Positions 15,952 to 24,401 of a stretch of DNA of 38,108 bases are shown here, in pieces. The position numbers were made by a program, and so were the translations under genes. Below the pieces are notes generated by a model, which was given only the letters and a program-made list of their open reading frames with translations, made no database searches and was not told where the DNA came from. The stretch is from Paraclostridium tenue (lineage in GTDB: Bacteria > Bacillota > Clostridia > Peptostreptococcales > Peptostreptococcaceae), in NCBI RefSeq assembly GCF_015668515.1, contig NZ_JADPFO010000011.1, forward strand, positions 1 through 38,108. Reading direction: 5' to 3'. How positions within the stretch are numbered: the first letter of the stretch is position 1; each line of letters begins with the position of its first letter.

Positions 15952-18306
15952 CTATGCCCCCTCTACTATAGTATTAGATAGAGCTTCTTCAGTCATATCT
16001 TCTATCGCAGATATAATTTTATTTATATCTGCAGTTTCTGTTACTGGTCCTGTAAATTCAACTTTCATGTTAGGTCTTAGCGTAGTGTATTTATTTATAA
16101 ATTCAGTTTTAGCAACATCCTTTAACATTTTAATATCTTCTTCAGTTATTTTAACGTCATCGTCTATTTTGCCTATTTTATCTAATTTACCACCCTTAAG
16201 TTTATCTGATAACCCTTTAGGTGTTTTACCTTTACCTTTTCCTTTGCCCTTTTTCTTATCATCTGAACCAGGAGCATTTCCAGACGGTTTGAACATTCCC
16301 ATACCTTTATCCATACCAAAGCCTGTAGGAAGTGTAGGCATTTTAAATTTACTAGCAAGATTTCCTAATATACTTCCACCACCTTTACCAATTGAACTAG
16401 CAAAGTTGTGACCTTTAGAAAATCCTGTATTGAATGATTGGCCAACATTTTTATATTCTTTAAATTTAGTTTCTTTAACTCCACGTTTGGATTTAACATC
16501 TGCCTTAGCCGATTCTATTGCTGCTTTAATACTATCTAAATTGCCAACTATATTAACCTTTACACCAGGAATCATATTAACTAAATCTTGTAATGATTGA
16601 GCTACCCACCTAACTTTATCAACTATATAAGTAGCCATATCTAAAAATAGCATTTGTATTGCCCCTACAGGATCTATAAATAAATTGCTTAAGAAATTAG
16701 CAAACATAGCAAAGTTATTATATAAAGGAATAATAACGGCATTTTGTATAATAGCTACTAAAGCATAGAATAAACCTACAACAAAGCCAATTACATCAGC
16801 AACAGTTATACCAAATTGAGCCATTATAAATATTAAAATTCCAACAGCTACAGCGACTAAAAGTATAGGCCAATGCATAACTAACCAACCCATTGCAGCA
16901 GCAATTAAAGGAGGTATCATTGCCCATAGCTCAGCTATAATTGCTGGTAATAATGCTAGTTTTGCTGCTGCAGTAGCTAAAAAAGATAAAAGCCAATATG
17001 TTAATATAGCTGCACCTATTGCATATATTACAGGTAACATATAACCTAATATTTCTATTAATCCACCAATCCAAGAAATTATAGTCATTACGATTGTGGC
17101 GATATCTATTCCAAGTAAATTAAATACATATATTAAAATAGATACCGTAGCTACTAAAGCTAATAAAGGTAAATTAGCTAAAGTCCAAGCTAAAAATGCT
17201 TGTGCTCCAGAAACTAACATAGCTACACCTAATGCAATTATAATAGGTTCAAGAAATTGAAAATTTTGTTTTGCCCAAGCTACTGCATTACTAATGGTTT
17301 CTAAAGCAACTACTCCTATAGTCGCAAGTGAAACAAGAGCATTAGATAAACTATCAAAGAAAACAGTACCACTAGGACTATTAAGCCATTGACTAAACCG
17401 TGCTGCTACTGGTTCCATAGTGTTCATGAAGTTATTTTTTAATATAGTCATTTTTTGACCAAATGTCATTGGCAAGGTATCAAATTGTTTATTTATATCT
17501 TTTGAAGCATCTGTCATAGCTTTCTTAATTACCTCAGCAGTTATAGCACCATCGGATGAAAGTTCCTTAAGTTCTGCTTTAGATTTACCCATAGATTTAG
17601 CTATTGCTTGTGCGAGCATCGGAGCATTTTCCATTATAGATCTAAACTCATCACCTTGTAGCTTTCCAGCTCCCATTGCTTGAGTTAATTGATACATTGC
17701 TGCTGTAGCCTCTTGTCCACTCGTTCCAGAAATTGCAAACATTTTATTTAATGTTTCAACGAAAGATATAGCTTCATCATTTGACTTAAACTGATCTGCA
17801 GCAAGCATATTTAATTTAGTTACTGCAGCAGAAGTATCTTTATAACTAGATCTAGCTCTGTTGGCACTATCTAGTATTTTATCTTGTAATTCATTAGTAG
17901 TTTGCATTCCATCATTAATCATACTTATACGAGCTTGCATTAAAGACATATTATCTAAATAATCTGTAGCAGAACTTGCAAGTTGTGCTCCTTGTTGTAC
18001 TAATCCAACAAGTGCATAAGCATTAGCAAATCCCATTCCACTACTATTTAATTTGCTAGTAGCATTTCCAAGTGAGGAAGTTTCTTGACTAGCTCTTTTC
18101 ATGTCATTTCGATACTTTATTAAAGCATTATCAGCTTGTCTAATTGCATTTTCAGCACGTCTAAATTCTCTTGCTCCTACATCATTATTAGATGATGCAT
18201 TCACCCTTTTCATTGCATTTAAAGTAGCTTGCATGGCTCTATTCATTTTATTTAAAACAGGGGTAACTCTATCTTGCATAGTAATTGCATTTCTTATAGT
18301 TGCCAT
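15952..18306 (-). CDS. Tail tape measure protein
   Basis: 784 residues, the length ruler of the tail. The N-terminus is coiled coil (about 1-75). Residues about 100-275 carry the tape-measure N-terminal domain, with KLNMLAADQFKSNDEAI, LTQAMGAGKLQGDEFRSIME and KAELKELSSDGAITAEVIKK. A long hydrophobic part (about 345-560) has several helices that could enter the host membrane. The C-terminus has Gly/Lys-rich segments (KKKGKGKGKGKTPKGL). AAGGAGGT just upstream overlaps the stop of the chaperone extension, tying the genes together as in other tailed phages. Confidence 0.93.
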   Translation of the reverse strand: MATIRNAITMQDRVTPVLNKMNRAMQATLNAMKRVNASSNNDVGAREFRRAENAIRQADNALIKYRNDMKRASQETSSLGNATSKLNSSGMGFANAYALVGLVQQGAQLASSATDYLDNMSLMQARISMINDGMQTTNELQDKILDSANRARSSYKDTSAAVTKLNMLAADQFKSNDEAISFVETLNKMFAISGTSGQEATAAMYQLTQAMGAGKLQGDEFRSIMENAPMLAQAIAKSMGKSKAELKELSSDGAITAEVIKKAMTDASKDINKQFDTLPMTFGQKMTILKNNFMNTMEPVAARFSQWLNSPSGTVFFDSLSNALVSLATIGVVALETISNAVAWAKQNFQFLEPIIIALGVAMLVSGAQAFLAWTLANLPLLALVATVSILIYVFNLLGIDIATIVMTIISWIGGLIEILGYMLPVIYAIGAAILTYWLLSFLATAAAKLALLPAIIAELWAMIPPLIAAAMGWLVMHWPILLVAVAVGILIFIMAQFGITVADVIGFVVGLFYALVAIIQNAVIIPLYNNFAMFANFLSNLFIDPVGAIQMLFLDMATYIVDKVRWVAQSLQDLVNMIPGVKVNIVGNLDSIKAAIESAKADVKSKRGVKETKFKEYKNVGQSFNTGFSKGHNFASSIGKGGGSILGNLASKFKMPTLPTGFGMDKGMGMFKPSGNAPGSDDKKKGKGKGKGKTPKGLSDKLKGGKLDKIGKIDDDVKITEEDIKMLKDVAKTEFINKYTTLRPNMKVEFTGPVTETADINKIISAIEDMTEEALSNTIVEGA

Positions 18307-18311
18307 AGATG

Positions 18312-18494
18312 TTACCTCCTTCTACCTTTAATCTTTGATTGAGATTTCTTTTCTTCTTTTAATCTTTCATCAATCATTTCAATGACTAAGGCCTTTTCTC
18401 TAAGAGGAAGATTTGCAAATTTGCTAGGTGCCCAATGAAACTTATGTAAACAATAATATGCATACATAGTTTCTCCATCTCCCTCTTTAATTAG
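18312..18494 (-). CDS. Tail assembly chaperone T-type extension (-1 frame)
   Basis: An open frame of 60 codons lies in the -1 frame immediately after the slippery heptamer at the end of the XkdN-like gene. It starts LIKEGDGETMYAYYCLHKFH, continues WAPSKFANLPLREKALVIEM and ends in a basic GRRR. A -1 shift would give a fusion of about 195 residues, like lambda gpG-T. The fused segment looks like a real protein (W, C, H content; W-x-P-S-x-F... motif typical of such small tail proteins). An internal ATG at 18467 has a GGAG upstream and could give a separate 51-residue product, so frameshifting is likely but not proven. The stop lies within the ribosome site of the tape measure gene. Confidence 0.75.
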   Translation of the reverse strand, partial: LIKEGDGETMYAYYCLHKFHWAPSKFANLPLREKALVIEMIDERLKEEKKSQSKIKGRRR

Positions 18495-18898
18495 TTTTTT
18501 GCATCTTCTCTAAGTGAATCTAAATCTTTATCAAATCCAGATAATGTACTTATTTCCTCAACTAGAGTAGCAACTTCTCCTGCTAATAAAACTCTATTTA
18601 AAAATTGCTCTGGTGTCATACATCCAGCTTTTTTTATTGCTTCTGCATCTCTAAAGTTAGGCTCTACAGTATAATTTATAACAAGTTGGTCATTAAACAT
18701 TTTACTATCAAAGTTAACCTTACCTTTTTTACCAACTTTAGTGCATTGTTTTTGCAACTCAGAAAATTCATCTGGAGATACTGCTTTTATCTTAAATTTT
18801 AATATTTCTTCTCCTACCTTAAATCTATCTGAAATTATTATATCCTCTGTTAAGTTTTCGATTGGGTTACTTACTAAAAAATCCATTAATTTTGACAT
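18491..18898 (-). CDS. XkdN-like tail assembly chaperone (G-type)
   Basis: 135 residues, matching the XkdN family of contractile-tail phages: IISDRFKVGEEILKFKIKAV, then FSELQKQCTKVGKKGKVNFD, and MTPEQFLNRVLLAGEVATLV. These chaperones coat the tape measure so the tube can polymerise around it. The last codons read GCA AAA AAC TAA, so the gene ends on a classical A AAA AAC slippery site, and the fused T-type extension continues in the -1 frame. AGAAGGA precedes the ATG. It lies between tube and tape measure, as expected. Confidence 0.87.
   Translation of the reverse strand: MSKLMDFLVSNPIENLTEDIIISDRFKVGEEILKFKIKAVSPDEFSELQKQCTKVGKKGKVNFDSKMFNDQLVINYTVEPNFRDAEAIKKAGCMTPEQFLNRVLLAGEVATLVEEISTLSGFDKDLDSLREDAKN
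18494..18500 (-). promoter_or_regulatory. Slippery heptamer A AAA AAC for -1 frameshifting
   Basis: Read on the minus strand in the XkdN-like frame, the codons are GCA-AAA-AAC-TAA, which place A|AAA|AAC in the exact X XXY YYZ phase. The zero-frame stop follows at once and the -1 frame stays open for 60 codons. Such sites direct the ratio of G to G-T chaperones in tailed phages. I see no clear downstream pseudoknot by eye. Confidence 0.75.
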
Positions 18899-18942
18899 AT
18901 ATATTCCTTCTTTCTTAAATAATTATTTTTTTGATAATAAAA

Positions 18943-18967
18943 AGCCAACTTAATAAATAAGTTAGCT
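18943..18967. terminator. Hairpin between tube gene and chaperone gene
   Basis: Ten-bp arms with one wobble pair (18943-18952 and 18958-18967) around ATAAA, with T runs outside on both strands. It follows the tube gene on the minus strand. It probably lowers expression of the chaperone and downstream genes relative to the abundant tube and sheath proteins. Confidence 0.65.
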
Positions 18968-19002
18968 TTTACATTTTATTTTTTAATATATTTTTTATCT
19001 TT

Positions 19003-19470
19003 TTATTTTAAATAAGATAATTCCTTAAACTCTTCTAATATTTCAGCATCATCAAAAGTAAAGTCCATATCCTCTTCTAATGAATCGTCATCAATATCTA
19101 GTTTAGCTAATACAGTTGAGTCTATATTACAATTATATAATGCAGTTGTTTGTTTTCCTGCTGAACTTGTAGGATCTTCATTTGTAATTATCATATCAAA
19201 GTAAACATCTTTACCTGTTTTTATATATTCAACTGCTAATTTTCTAAATAATGAACTTACATAATGTACAGTCATTTCTCCAGAACCACTCCATCCAACA
19301 GTTTTATGTTGAGTTGCTCTAGCTCCTATCACTTGAATCTCGGATTTATTTTTTTCCATAGTAGCTTCAAGAGATTTTATATTGAATAACTTATGAATTT
19401 GTCCATTTATATTTATTTGTGCAATTCCTTCTTTACCACAAATTGTATCATTAGCCTTTAAGTATGCCAT
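19003..19470 (-). CDS. xkdM: Tail tube protein XkdM
   Basis: 155 residues, the usual length of XkdM, the inner tube subunit of PBSX-type tails. Characteristic features are ANDTICGKEGIAQININGQI near the start, KSLEATMEKNKSEIQVIGAR and the GWSGSGEMTVHYVSSLFRKL segment. The acidic end (DSLEEDMDFTFDDAEILEEF) is also usual. It follows the sheath gene by 11 bases and is followed by a hairpin, as befits a gene needed in many copies. Confidence 0.92.
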   Translation of the reverse strand: MAYLKANDTICGKEGIAQININGQIHKLFNIKSLEATMEKNKSEIQVIGARATQHKTVGWSGSGEMTVHYVSSLFRKLAVEYIKTGKDVYFDMIITNEDPTSSAGKQTTALYNCNIDSTVLAKLDIDDDSLEEDMDFTFDDAEILEEFKELSYLK

Positions 19471-19481
19471 TTAAACTCCTC

Positions 19482-20804
19482 CTATCCTACTGAAACGGTC
19501 ATATAAAGTTTTTCCATTGCATCAATAGGTTTAACTCCTACTTCAACTAAAACAGAATCTATGTCATTTCCTTGTGAAACTACTATATCTTCATTTTTAA
19601 AGTCATCTATAGCACCTAATTTATTCAACTCTTTGAAATAAGATATAATATCTGATTTAAATGACGTTCTTCCATTATCATTATTATTTACCTTGCCTAA
19701 ATAAGTTTGCTCAAACATATTTTTTATAGAGTTATTTATATCATCTAAAGTTCTAATTACTCTATTTTTACAAAAGTCTTTAGCTTTAATAGCTGAAAAA
19801 TCAGTATATGTATTTATATCTGTTTCAACTACAACTCTTTCATCTTGTCTAAAACTAATTATAAATTCACCTTTATTAATACCTGCTTTTATTTCATCAT
19901 CTGTTTTAGGATTTATAATTTCAATAGCTCCTGGAATAACGCTATATGTATTTGATTGATTTAAAGCTGCACCTGCAGTTAATCCAGTTACATATCCAAC
20001 AAATCCATTTACATCTATAACTTCATCTTTTGTTATATATCCTTGATCTACAGATATAACACCTTCATAATTAGCCTCAGAATAGTCATTTAAAACACAT
20101 TGTACTTTTTTACCTTTATCTTCTCTACATTGCTTTATAAAAGATTTTACTTTTTCTTTTACGGTACTATCTGTTGTATAAACTCCCATAGTATTAAATA
20201 CTTTATTATTAATAAGTTCTAAGTACTTTGAGTAGTTTTCACTTACTACAGTTCCATTTGCACCATCTGTAAGTTTAATTCCAGCGTTAGCTACTAATTT
20301 TCCTTCTCCTGCAAAGTCTACCCAGTCATTATTTACTAAATCATCAACATTTGTAGCAGTTTGAGTATCTACTGTTTTTGTATCTAAAAGTGTAATAACT
20401 TCAAATTTATCTCCAGTTAGCTCTTTTACAACTATAGATATCCTATTACCAACTGTTCCTGGATATTTTGCAACAATACTTAATGGAGATATAGTTGCTG
20501 TTGCTTTAGTACCATTAGAATCTAATCTAAACGTTATACACTTGTAACTATTTTTTAAACATTCTTTTATTGCTAAAACTTCATTTTCATATCCATAGTA
20601 CCCTAACTTATCCAGTATTTTACCATCTGATAAATCAGAACTATTAATATCTATTAATTTATTTGCTGGCCCCCATCCAAGAGGTAAAGGTATAGTAGAT
20701 ATACCCCTTATTCCAACTTTACCAGAAGGTTTAGCAACACTTTTAAAGTTAATATATGCTCCTGGTCTTATTTTATTTTGACTTATGAAAGTACCACCAG
20801 CCAT
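19482..20804 (-). CDS. xkdK: Contractile tail sheath protein XkdK
   Basis: 440 residues, full length for XkdK-type sheath subunits that contract to drive the tube through the wall. Typical features are the N-terminal GGTFISQNKIRPGAYINFKS, LPLGWGPANKLIDI, an internal YPGTVGNRISIVV (about 117-129) and a C-terminal FCKNRVIRTLDDINNSIKNM with the conserved tail domain. The gene proves a myovirus-type (contractile) particle. Its start shares one base with the tail-terminator stop. Confidence 0.93.
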   Translation of the reverse strand: MAGGTFISQNKIRPGAYINFKSVAKPSGKVGIRGISTIPLPLGWGPANKLIDINSSDLSDGKILDKLGYYGYENEVLAIKECLKNSYKCITFRLDSNGTKATATISPLSIVAKYPGTVGNRISIVVKELTGDKFEVITLLDTKTVDTQTATNVDDLVNNDWVDFAGEGKLVANAGIKLTDGANGTVVSENYSKYLELINNKVFNTMGVYTTDSTVKEKVKSFIKQCREDKGKKVQCVLNDYSEANYEGVISVDQGYITKDEVIDVNGFVGYVTGLTAGAALNQSNTYSVIPGAIEIINPKTDDEIKAGINKGEFIISFRQDERVVVETDINTYTDFSAIKAKDFCKNRVIRTLDDINNSIKNMFEQTYLGKVNNNDNGRTSFKSDIISYFKELNKLGAIDDFKNEDIVVSQGNDIDSVLVEVGVKPIDAMEKLYMTVSVG

Positions 20805-21232
20805 TACTTAACACCTCCATTTATATTTATTTCATTCATGTTAATATCATTATCATTTGATTTAAATACTCTTAGCTTATAAGGTATAAACATCTGTAAA
20901 ACATTATCTTGAACTTCATAAGTTATTTCTCTTATTGGTCTTAAAATAAGTTCTCCATTTTTTATTTCACTTAATAAATCCAATAATTGAAATGCTACCT
21001 CATCTATTTCTGGCCTAGTATATTCACTATGAAACCTTATATTTATAAGGTGTTCTCTTTTGAATATATCTTTAGTGGCCTTACTTTGTGATGAATTTAA
21101 ATTAAAGACAAAAAAACAAGGTTTCTTTAAACCTTGCAATTTCTTGTCTTTATATATTTGAACATCATTAAAATTATCTTTTAACTTTCTTGTAATTGAA
21201 CTTACTATCGTATTAGATTTTATTTCAATCAT
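20804..21232 (-). CDS. Tail terminator family protein (XkdJ position)
   Basis: 142 residues, mixed alpha/beta. It has the pattern of clostridial phage tail-terminator proteins: an N-terminal helix (TIVSSITRKLKDNFNDVQIY), FFVFNLNSSQSKATKDIFKR and a middle strand HLINIRFHSEY. It lies directly upstream of the sheath gene, where the ring that caps the tail tube is normally encoded. The family is assigned from order and general sequence pattern. Confidence 0.75.
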   Translation of the reverse strand: MIEIKSNTIVSSITRKLKDNFNDVQIYKDKKLQGLKKPCFFVFNLNSSQSKATKDIFKREHLINIRFHSEYTRPEIDEVAFQLLDLLSEIKNGELILRPIREITYEVQDNVLQMFIPYKLRVFKSNDNDINMNEININGGVK

Positions 21233-21625
21233 TTAACAAACTCCTAAACTAGCCATAAATTTAATAAATTCACTATCAAATCTTTTAGGAATATTCCTTT
21301 CAACTTCTTCAATCGAAATTGTAGCCATATAATAGCCTTCTACCCATCCTTCTCTATCTCTTGTTGTATGTCCATTTTCAACATAACTGGCATAATCTTT
21401 ACTGTTATATAAATAAACTACTAATTCTTCACCTTGTCTAATAACTCTTGTAATCTCCCAGTTTCTTCTTAATTCTCCAGTATCTACAGGAGTTCTTTTT
21501 TTAGTTTTAGCTAATACTTCCATAGCGTTTTTTGTTAAAAACTCAAATAAAAACTTATTAAACTCAATAGATGCTTTTTGAAAGTTCTTAACATAGTTTT
21601 CTAATTCACTAAAATCTGCTCTCAT
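21233..21625 (-). CDS. HK97 gp10 / XkdI-like neck protein
   Basis: 130 residues. It carries the HK97-gp10 signature: an N-terminal helix, NAMEVLAKTKKRTPVDTGEL with the K-x-x-T-P-V-D-T-G-x-L-R-x-x-W motif, then YNSKDYASYVENGHTTRD, ending with a helical FDSEFIKFMASLGV. Such proteins act at the head-tail junction. It overlaps the preceding gene by one base and abuts the tail terminator gene. Confidence 0.9.
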   Translation of the reverse strand: MRADFSELENYVKNFQKASIEFNKFLFEFLTKNAMEVLAKTKKRTPVDTGELRRNWEITRVIRQGEELVVYLYNSKDYASYVENGHTTRDREGWVEGYYMATISIEEVERNIPKRFDSEFIKFMASLGVC

Positions 21626-22005
21626 TAGGCTTCTCCATCTTCAATTAGTAGAATTTCTTGACTTATATCATATTTCATAGGTTCTCCTGCAATAGCTTTT
21701 ATTGTATCAACAACTTTTTCATCTATTATTCTTTCTATAATTAAAGAATCACCTTTTTTAACTTCAATATCTAAGGAACAAAACACCTTCAATTTAATAT
21801 TTTGCTTGTTTACATCTTCAATATTGAGTTTATGTTCATCAAGTTTAACTTTTGAAACTCTACAAGGTATATCTTTTAATGAAGGATCTGTATCTAATAT
21901 TTCTTCAATACTTCCATCTTCACTTTCCACTTCTTTATACCTAGTAATACTCATTTTATCAGTATATAGTATATCTAAATACTTTGAGAATTTACTTAGC
22001 TTCAT
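21625..22005 (-). CDS. Head closure / YqbH (XkdH)-like protein
   Basis: 126 residues, mostly beta, fitting the YqbH/XkdH head-closure family by size and order. Visible features are a first segment YLDILYTDKMSITRYKEVES, then IPCRVSKVKLDEHK, followed by IKLKVFCSLDIEVKKGDSLI. It lies between the connector and the gp10-like gene, with a four-base overlap at its start and a one-base overlap at its end. Confidence 0.75.
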   Translation of the reverse strand: MKLSKFSKYLDILYTDKMSITRYKEVESEDGSIEEILDTDPSLKDIPCRVSKVKLDEHKLNIEDVNKQNIKLKVFCSLDIEVKKGDSLIIERIIDEKVVDTIKAIAGEPMKYDISQEILLIEDGEA

Positions 22006-22343
22006 TTTTTAAGCCTCCTAAACTTATTTAAATCTTTAATATATTGATTTAATATATTTTTAGAGTTAAGAGGTTCACTAGGATTTTTAAAAGATATTTT
22101 TGTATCTCCTTGTTGAATACTTTCAACTACTTCATCATCATTTTTAACATATTGATTAGTTAGTATATCAAAAGACATACTAACTAATACAAATTTAAGC
22201 TCTTTAGGAACTTCATCTATATTACAATACCTTTTTATATTTTCATTGGCTTCTTCAATGACTAAATCTATAATATCATCTGGCATTTCTATTTTATTAA
22301 AGTCAAGTTTGGATTTAACTAATATTTTAACTTGATCTACCAT
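22002..22343 (-). CDS. Head-tail connector, YqbG/gp6-like protein
   Basis: 113 residues, mainly helical: VKILVKSKLDFNKIEMPDDI, then VIEEANENIKRYCNIDEVP, ending in the SFKNPSEPLNSKNILNQYIK segment with a basic C-terminus. Helical proteins of this length right after the capsid gene are adaptor/connector ring subunits (HK97 gp6/YqbG type). Family assignment comes from helix pattern and gene order. Confidence 0.75.
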   Translation of the reverse strand: MVDQVKILVKSKLDFNKIEMPDDIIDLVIEEANENIKRYCNIDEVPKELKFVLVSMSFDILTNQYVKNDDEVVESIQQGDTKISFKNPSEPLNSKNILNQYIKDLNKFRRLKK

Positions 22344-22354
22344 AAAGTCACCTT

Positions 22355-23293
22355 CTATTCACTAGGTTTTGCATCTTTGAAGTTTGCATAAACTGAATTA
22401 GCTTTATTATCTTGTACCCATATATCATGGTATCTTCTATAATCCATTGACCAAGCATTTGCACTTTGATTAGTTTGAGGATCAAATATTCTCATTAAAT
22501 CCTGTTTTGTTACAGCTATAGGAACATCTCTAGGTACTATTATAAAGTTACATTCTATTCCTTTTTCATCTTTAACGTATCCTCCTTGTTCTTGTCCTTC
22601 TGTTACTCCATCGTATAATTTTATTTTAGAATACATTCTATTTTGAGGTGTAGGTATTAAAGGACATTTATCTATTGCAGGAACTTCTGTATCTATACCA
22701 CCTTGACTAAATGTAACACTTGTTAATTTACCTAATGCTGCTATTTCAACTTCTGTTAATGCATCATAAGTTATATGTATCATTAATCCACCATTATAAC
22801 CGTTGTTTCTTATAACTTTTATACCTGTTTTTATTTTTTCTATTATAGTTTTAGATGATGGTTTATATGAATATTCAACATTTGCATCTTCTTCTATACC
22901 CATAGCTGCCGTTGCTAAGTTTGATAATCTATATGCATCTATTTCTGGTATAACTTTAGTTCTTTGGAACTCTCCCATTATATTTCCAGCAGTTAAAACA
23001 AATCCTGTTTCATCTACATCATTAGCATCTATTTCAAATTTTCTTCCCCTATCTTGAGTCATTTCTTTTGTTTTATATTCAAACTTTGCAGAACCTTTTG
23101 TATATCCTGCTCCTCCAGTTCTATCGTAATTTGCTAATCCATCTACACTTAATTGAGGTATCTTAACTTCTTTACCTCCATTATATTTAACTTTACCTGA
23201 ATTTCCATCCATCCATCCTGTTAACATTTCTTGTGTGGCTGCTTTATCTAATTCATTTTGAAATATCGTTGCATATTGTATTGTGTTTGCCAT
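22355..23293 (-). CDS. Major capsid protein
   Basis: 312 residues, a typical size for capsid subunits of clostridial myoviruses. The pattern begins NTIQYATIFQNELDKAATQE, includes GGKEVKIPQLSVDGLANYDR, the long arm FEYKTKEMTQDRGRKFEIDA, and NDVDETGFVLTAGNIMGEF, as in HK97-fold capsids without a protease domain. The gene lies directly after the scaffold gene. AAAGGAAG is its ribosome site. Confidence 0.9.
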   Translation of the reverse strand: MANTIQYATIFQNELDKAATQEMLTGWMDGNSGKVKYNGGKEVKIPQLSVDGLANYDRTGGAGYTKGSAKFEYKTKEMTQDRGRKFEIDANDVDETGFVLTAGNIMGEFQRTKVIPEIDAYRLSNLATAAMGIEEDANVEYSYKPSSKTIIEKIKTGIKVIRNNGYNGGLMIHITYDALTEVEIAALGKLTSVTFSQGGIDTEVPAIDKCPLIPTPQNRMYSKIKLYDGVTEGQEQGGYVKDEKGIECNFIIVPRDVPIAVTKQDLMRIFDPQTNQSANAWSMDYRRYHDIWVQDNKANSVYANFKDAKPSE

Positions 23294-23320
23294 ATTTTAT
23301 ACTTCCTTTCAATTTATAAT

Positions 23321-23887
23321 TTATATAGTACCTTTTATCGCATCTGCAATTTGAGTTGTTAGAGCATTTTCATCCTTAGGCACTCCACTACCACCTATAA
23401 TTTGATAATATGGATTTTTTGAATCTATATTTTCATTAGATTCTTTAAATAAATAAGGCTTTGTTTCTTGAAGGCTTTTTATTTGCCCTTCTAAGCCACT
23501 TAAATTTCCATCCTTGTATGTTATATCCTCCATTTTTAGTAAGGCTTTTATGTCATTTACATCTCTACAGTTTGATGCAGTTAATTCTTTTTCCAATGCA
23601 AAGTTCTTGTCTTTTTTATACATTTCATCCTTATACTTAGTTTCTAAATTTTCCAATTGCTTTTTGTGGTCCTTCTTTAAAGTTTCTACATCTTCTTTTG
23701 ACATATTACCTTCAAATGATTTTATAGTTTTATCAGCAGTTTCTAATTTGTTTTTAACATTGTCATAATCTGATTTAGCTATAAAATACTTTGGAACTTC
23801 TTCATTTACATTTTTGATAATACTATCAATATCGAGTTTATTATCTTTTATTTCTGCTTTACTTAAAATTTCAATCAACCAATCCAT
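23321..23887 (-). CDS. Capsid scaffold protein, GP20 family
   Basis: 188 residues, with a long coiled coil from about 35 to 110 (LETADKTIKSFEGNMSKEDV, then KKDHKKQLENLETKYKDEMY). This is followed by a conserved helical C-terminal segment (NCRDVNDIKALLKMEDITYK). It matches the phage minor structural GP20 (scaffold) family by pattern and by place just before the capsid gene. A scaffold guides shell assembly and then leaves. GAAAGGA precedes the ATG. Confidence 0.87.
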   Translation of the reverse strand: MDWLIEILSKAEIKDNKLDIDSIIKNVNEEVPKYFIAKSDYDNVKNKLETADKTIKSFEGNMSKEDVETLKKDHKKQLENLETKYKDEMYKKDKNFALEKELTASNCRDVNDIKALLKMEDITYKDGNLSGLEGQIKSLQETKPYLFKESNENIDSKNPYYQIIGGSGVPKDENALTTQIADAIKGTI

Positions 23888-23970
23888 AATACAAATCCTT
23901 TCTTTTTTATTTCCTATCGTAGATCTTTGTTCTTTACCCTCTTCAAATACTAAAAAAGAGCATAAAAATA

Positions 23971-23988
23971 AGCCTTATTTCTAAGACT
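23971..23988 (-). terminator. Second hairpin between immunity gene and scaffold
   Basis: On the minus strand, AGTCTTA/TAAGGCT form a seven-bp stem with one wobble around GAAA, followed by a T-rich tract (TATTTTTATGCTCTTTTTTAG). It is the second of two consecutive terminator-like hairpins. Confidence 0.5.
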
Positions 23989-24007
23989 TTAAATTACATA
24001 AAAAAAA

Positions 24008-24032
24008 CACCTACTTTTCATCTAAGTAAATG
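24008..24032 (-). terminator. Terminator directly after the immunity-like gene
   Basis: On the minus strand a stem (CATTTACTT/AAGTAGGTG, with two wobble pairs) ends in a run of seven T. It begins three bases after the stop codon of the 118-residue gene. Confidence 0.6.
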
Positions 24033-24035
24033 TCC

Positions 24036-24392
24036 TTATAACTGTTTATTTTCAAATTTTTCTAGTTCATCAAACCATATTTTTAATATATCTTTAAATT
24101 TAAGCGTTGGTAATTCAAATGAATCATTATCATCTATAGCATAATCAAAGTATATAGTAGTTTTTTCATTTTCTATGTCTATATCAAATGCTTCTACTCC
24201 TATTTCTTCTTTATTACTTTTTTTATTAATTACCTTGTCAACAGCTTCAATCCATTTATCCTTATACTCTTTTACTGTCATATTACTTGAATTAAGTAAA
24301 CTTGATAATATATTTATATTTCCTTCTCCAGTAAAATTCATTTCTAAAAAGTTTCCATATTTTGTTTCAAGAACTTCAAATTTATAATTCAT
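24036..24392 (-). CDS. Candidate immunity protein for the MuF-EndoU toxin
   Basis: 118 residues, small and acidic, beginning MNYKFEVLETKYGNFLEMNF and ending IWFDELEKFENKQL. The strand-helix-strand pattern, with many Asp and Glu (VEAFDIDIENEKTTIYFDYA near the middle), resembles immunity proteins in general, though I cannot name its family. It starts nine bases after the stop of a MuF protein carrying a toxin domain, has its own GAGGTG ribosome site, and ends in a terminator. It has no equivalent among essential PBSX head genes. By the logic of polymorphic toxins, the small gene just after a C-terminal toxin is the antidote. That role is inferred. Confidence 0.65.
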   Translation of the reverse strand: MNYKFEVLETKYGNFLEMNFTGEGNINILSSLLNSSNMTVKEYKDKWIEAVDKVINKKSNKEEIGVEAFDIDIENEKTTIYFDYAIDDNDSFELPTLKFKDILKIWFDELEKFENKQL

Positions 24393-24401
24393 ATAGCACC
24401 T

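Noticed and set aside
16067-16411. Antisense open frame opposite the tape measure gene
   Set aside because: It is a by-product of the Lys/Gly/Pro-rich tape measure sequence and lacks a ribosome site; the same holds for the antisense frames at 9614-9838, 12169-12414, 22803-23057 and 29222-29473.
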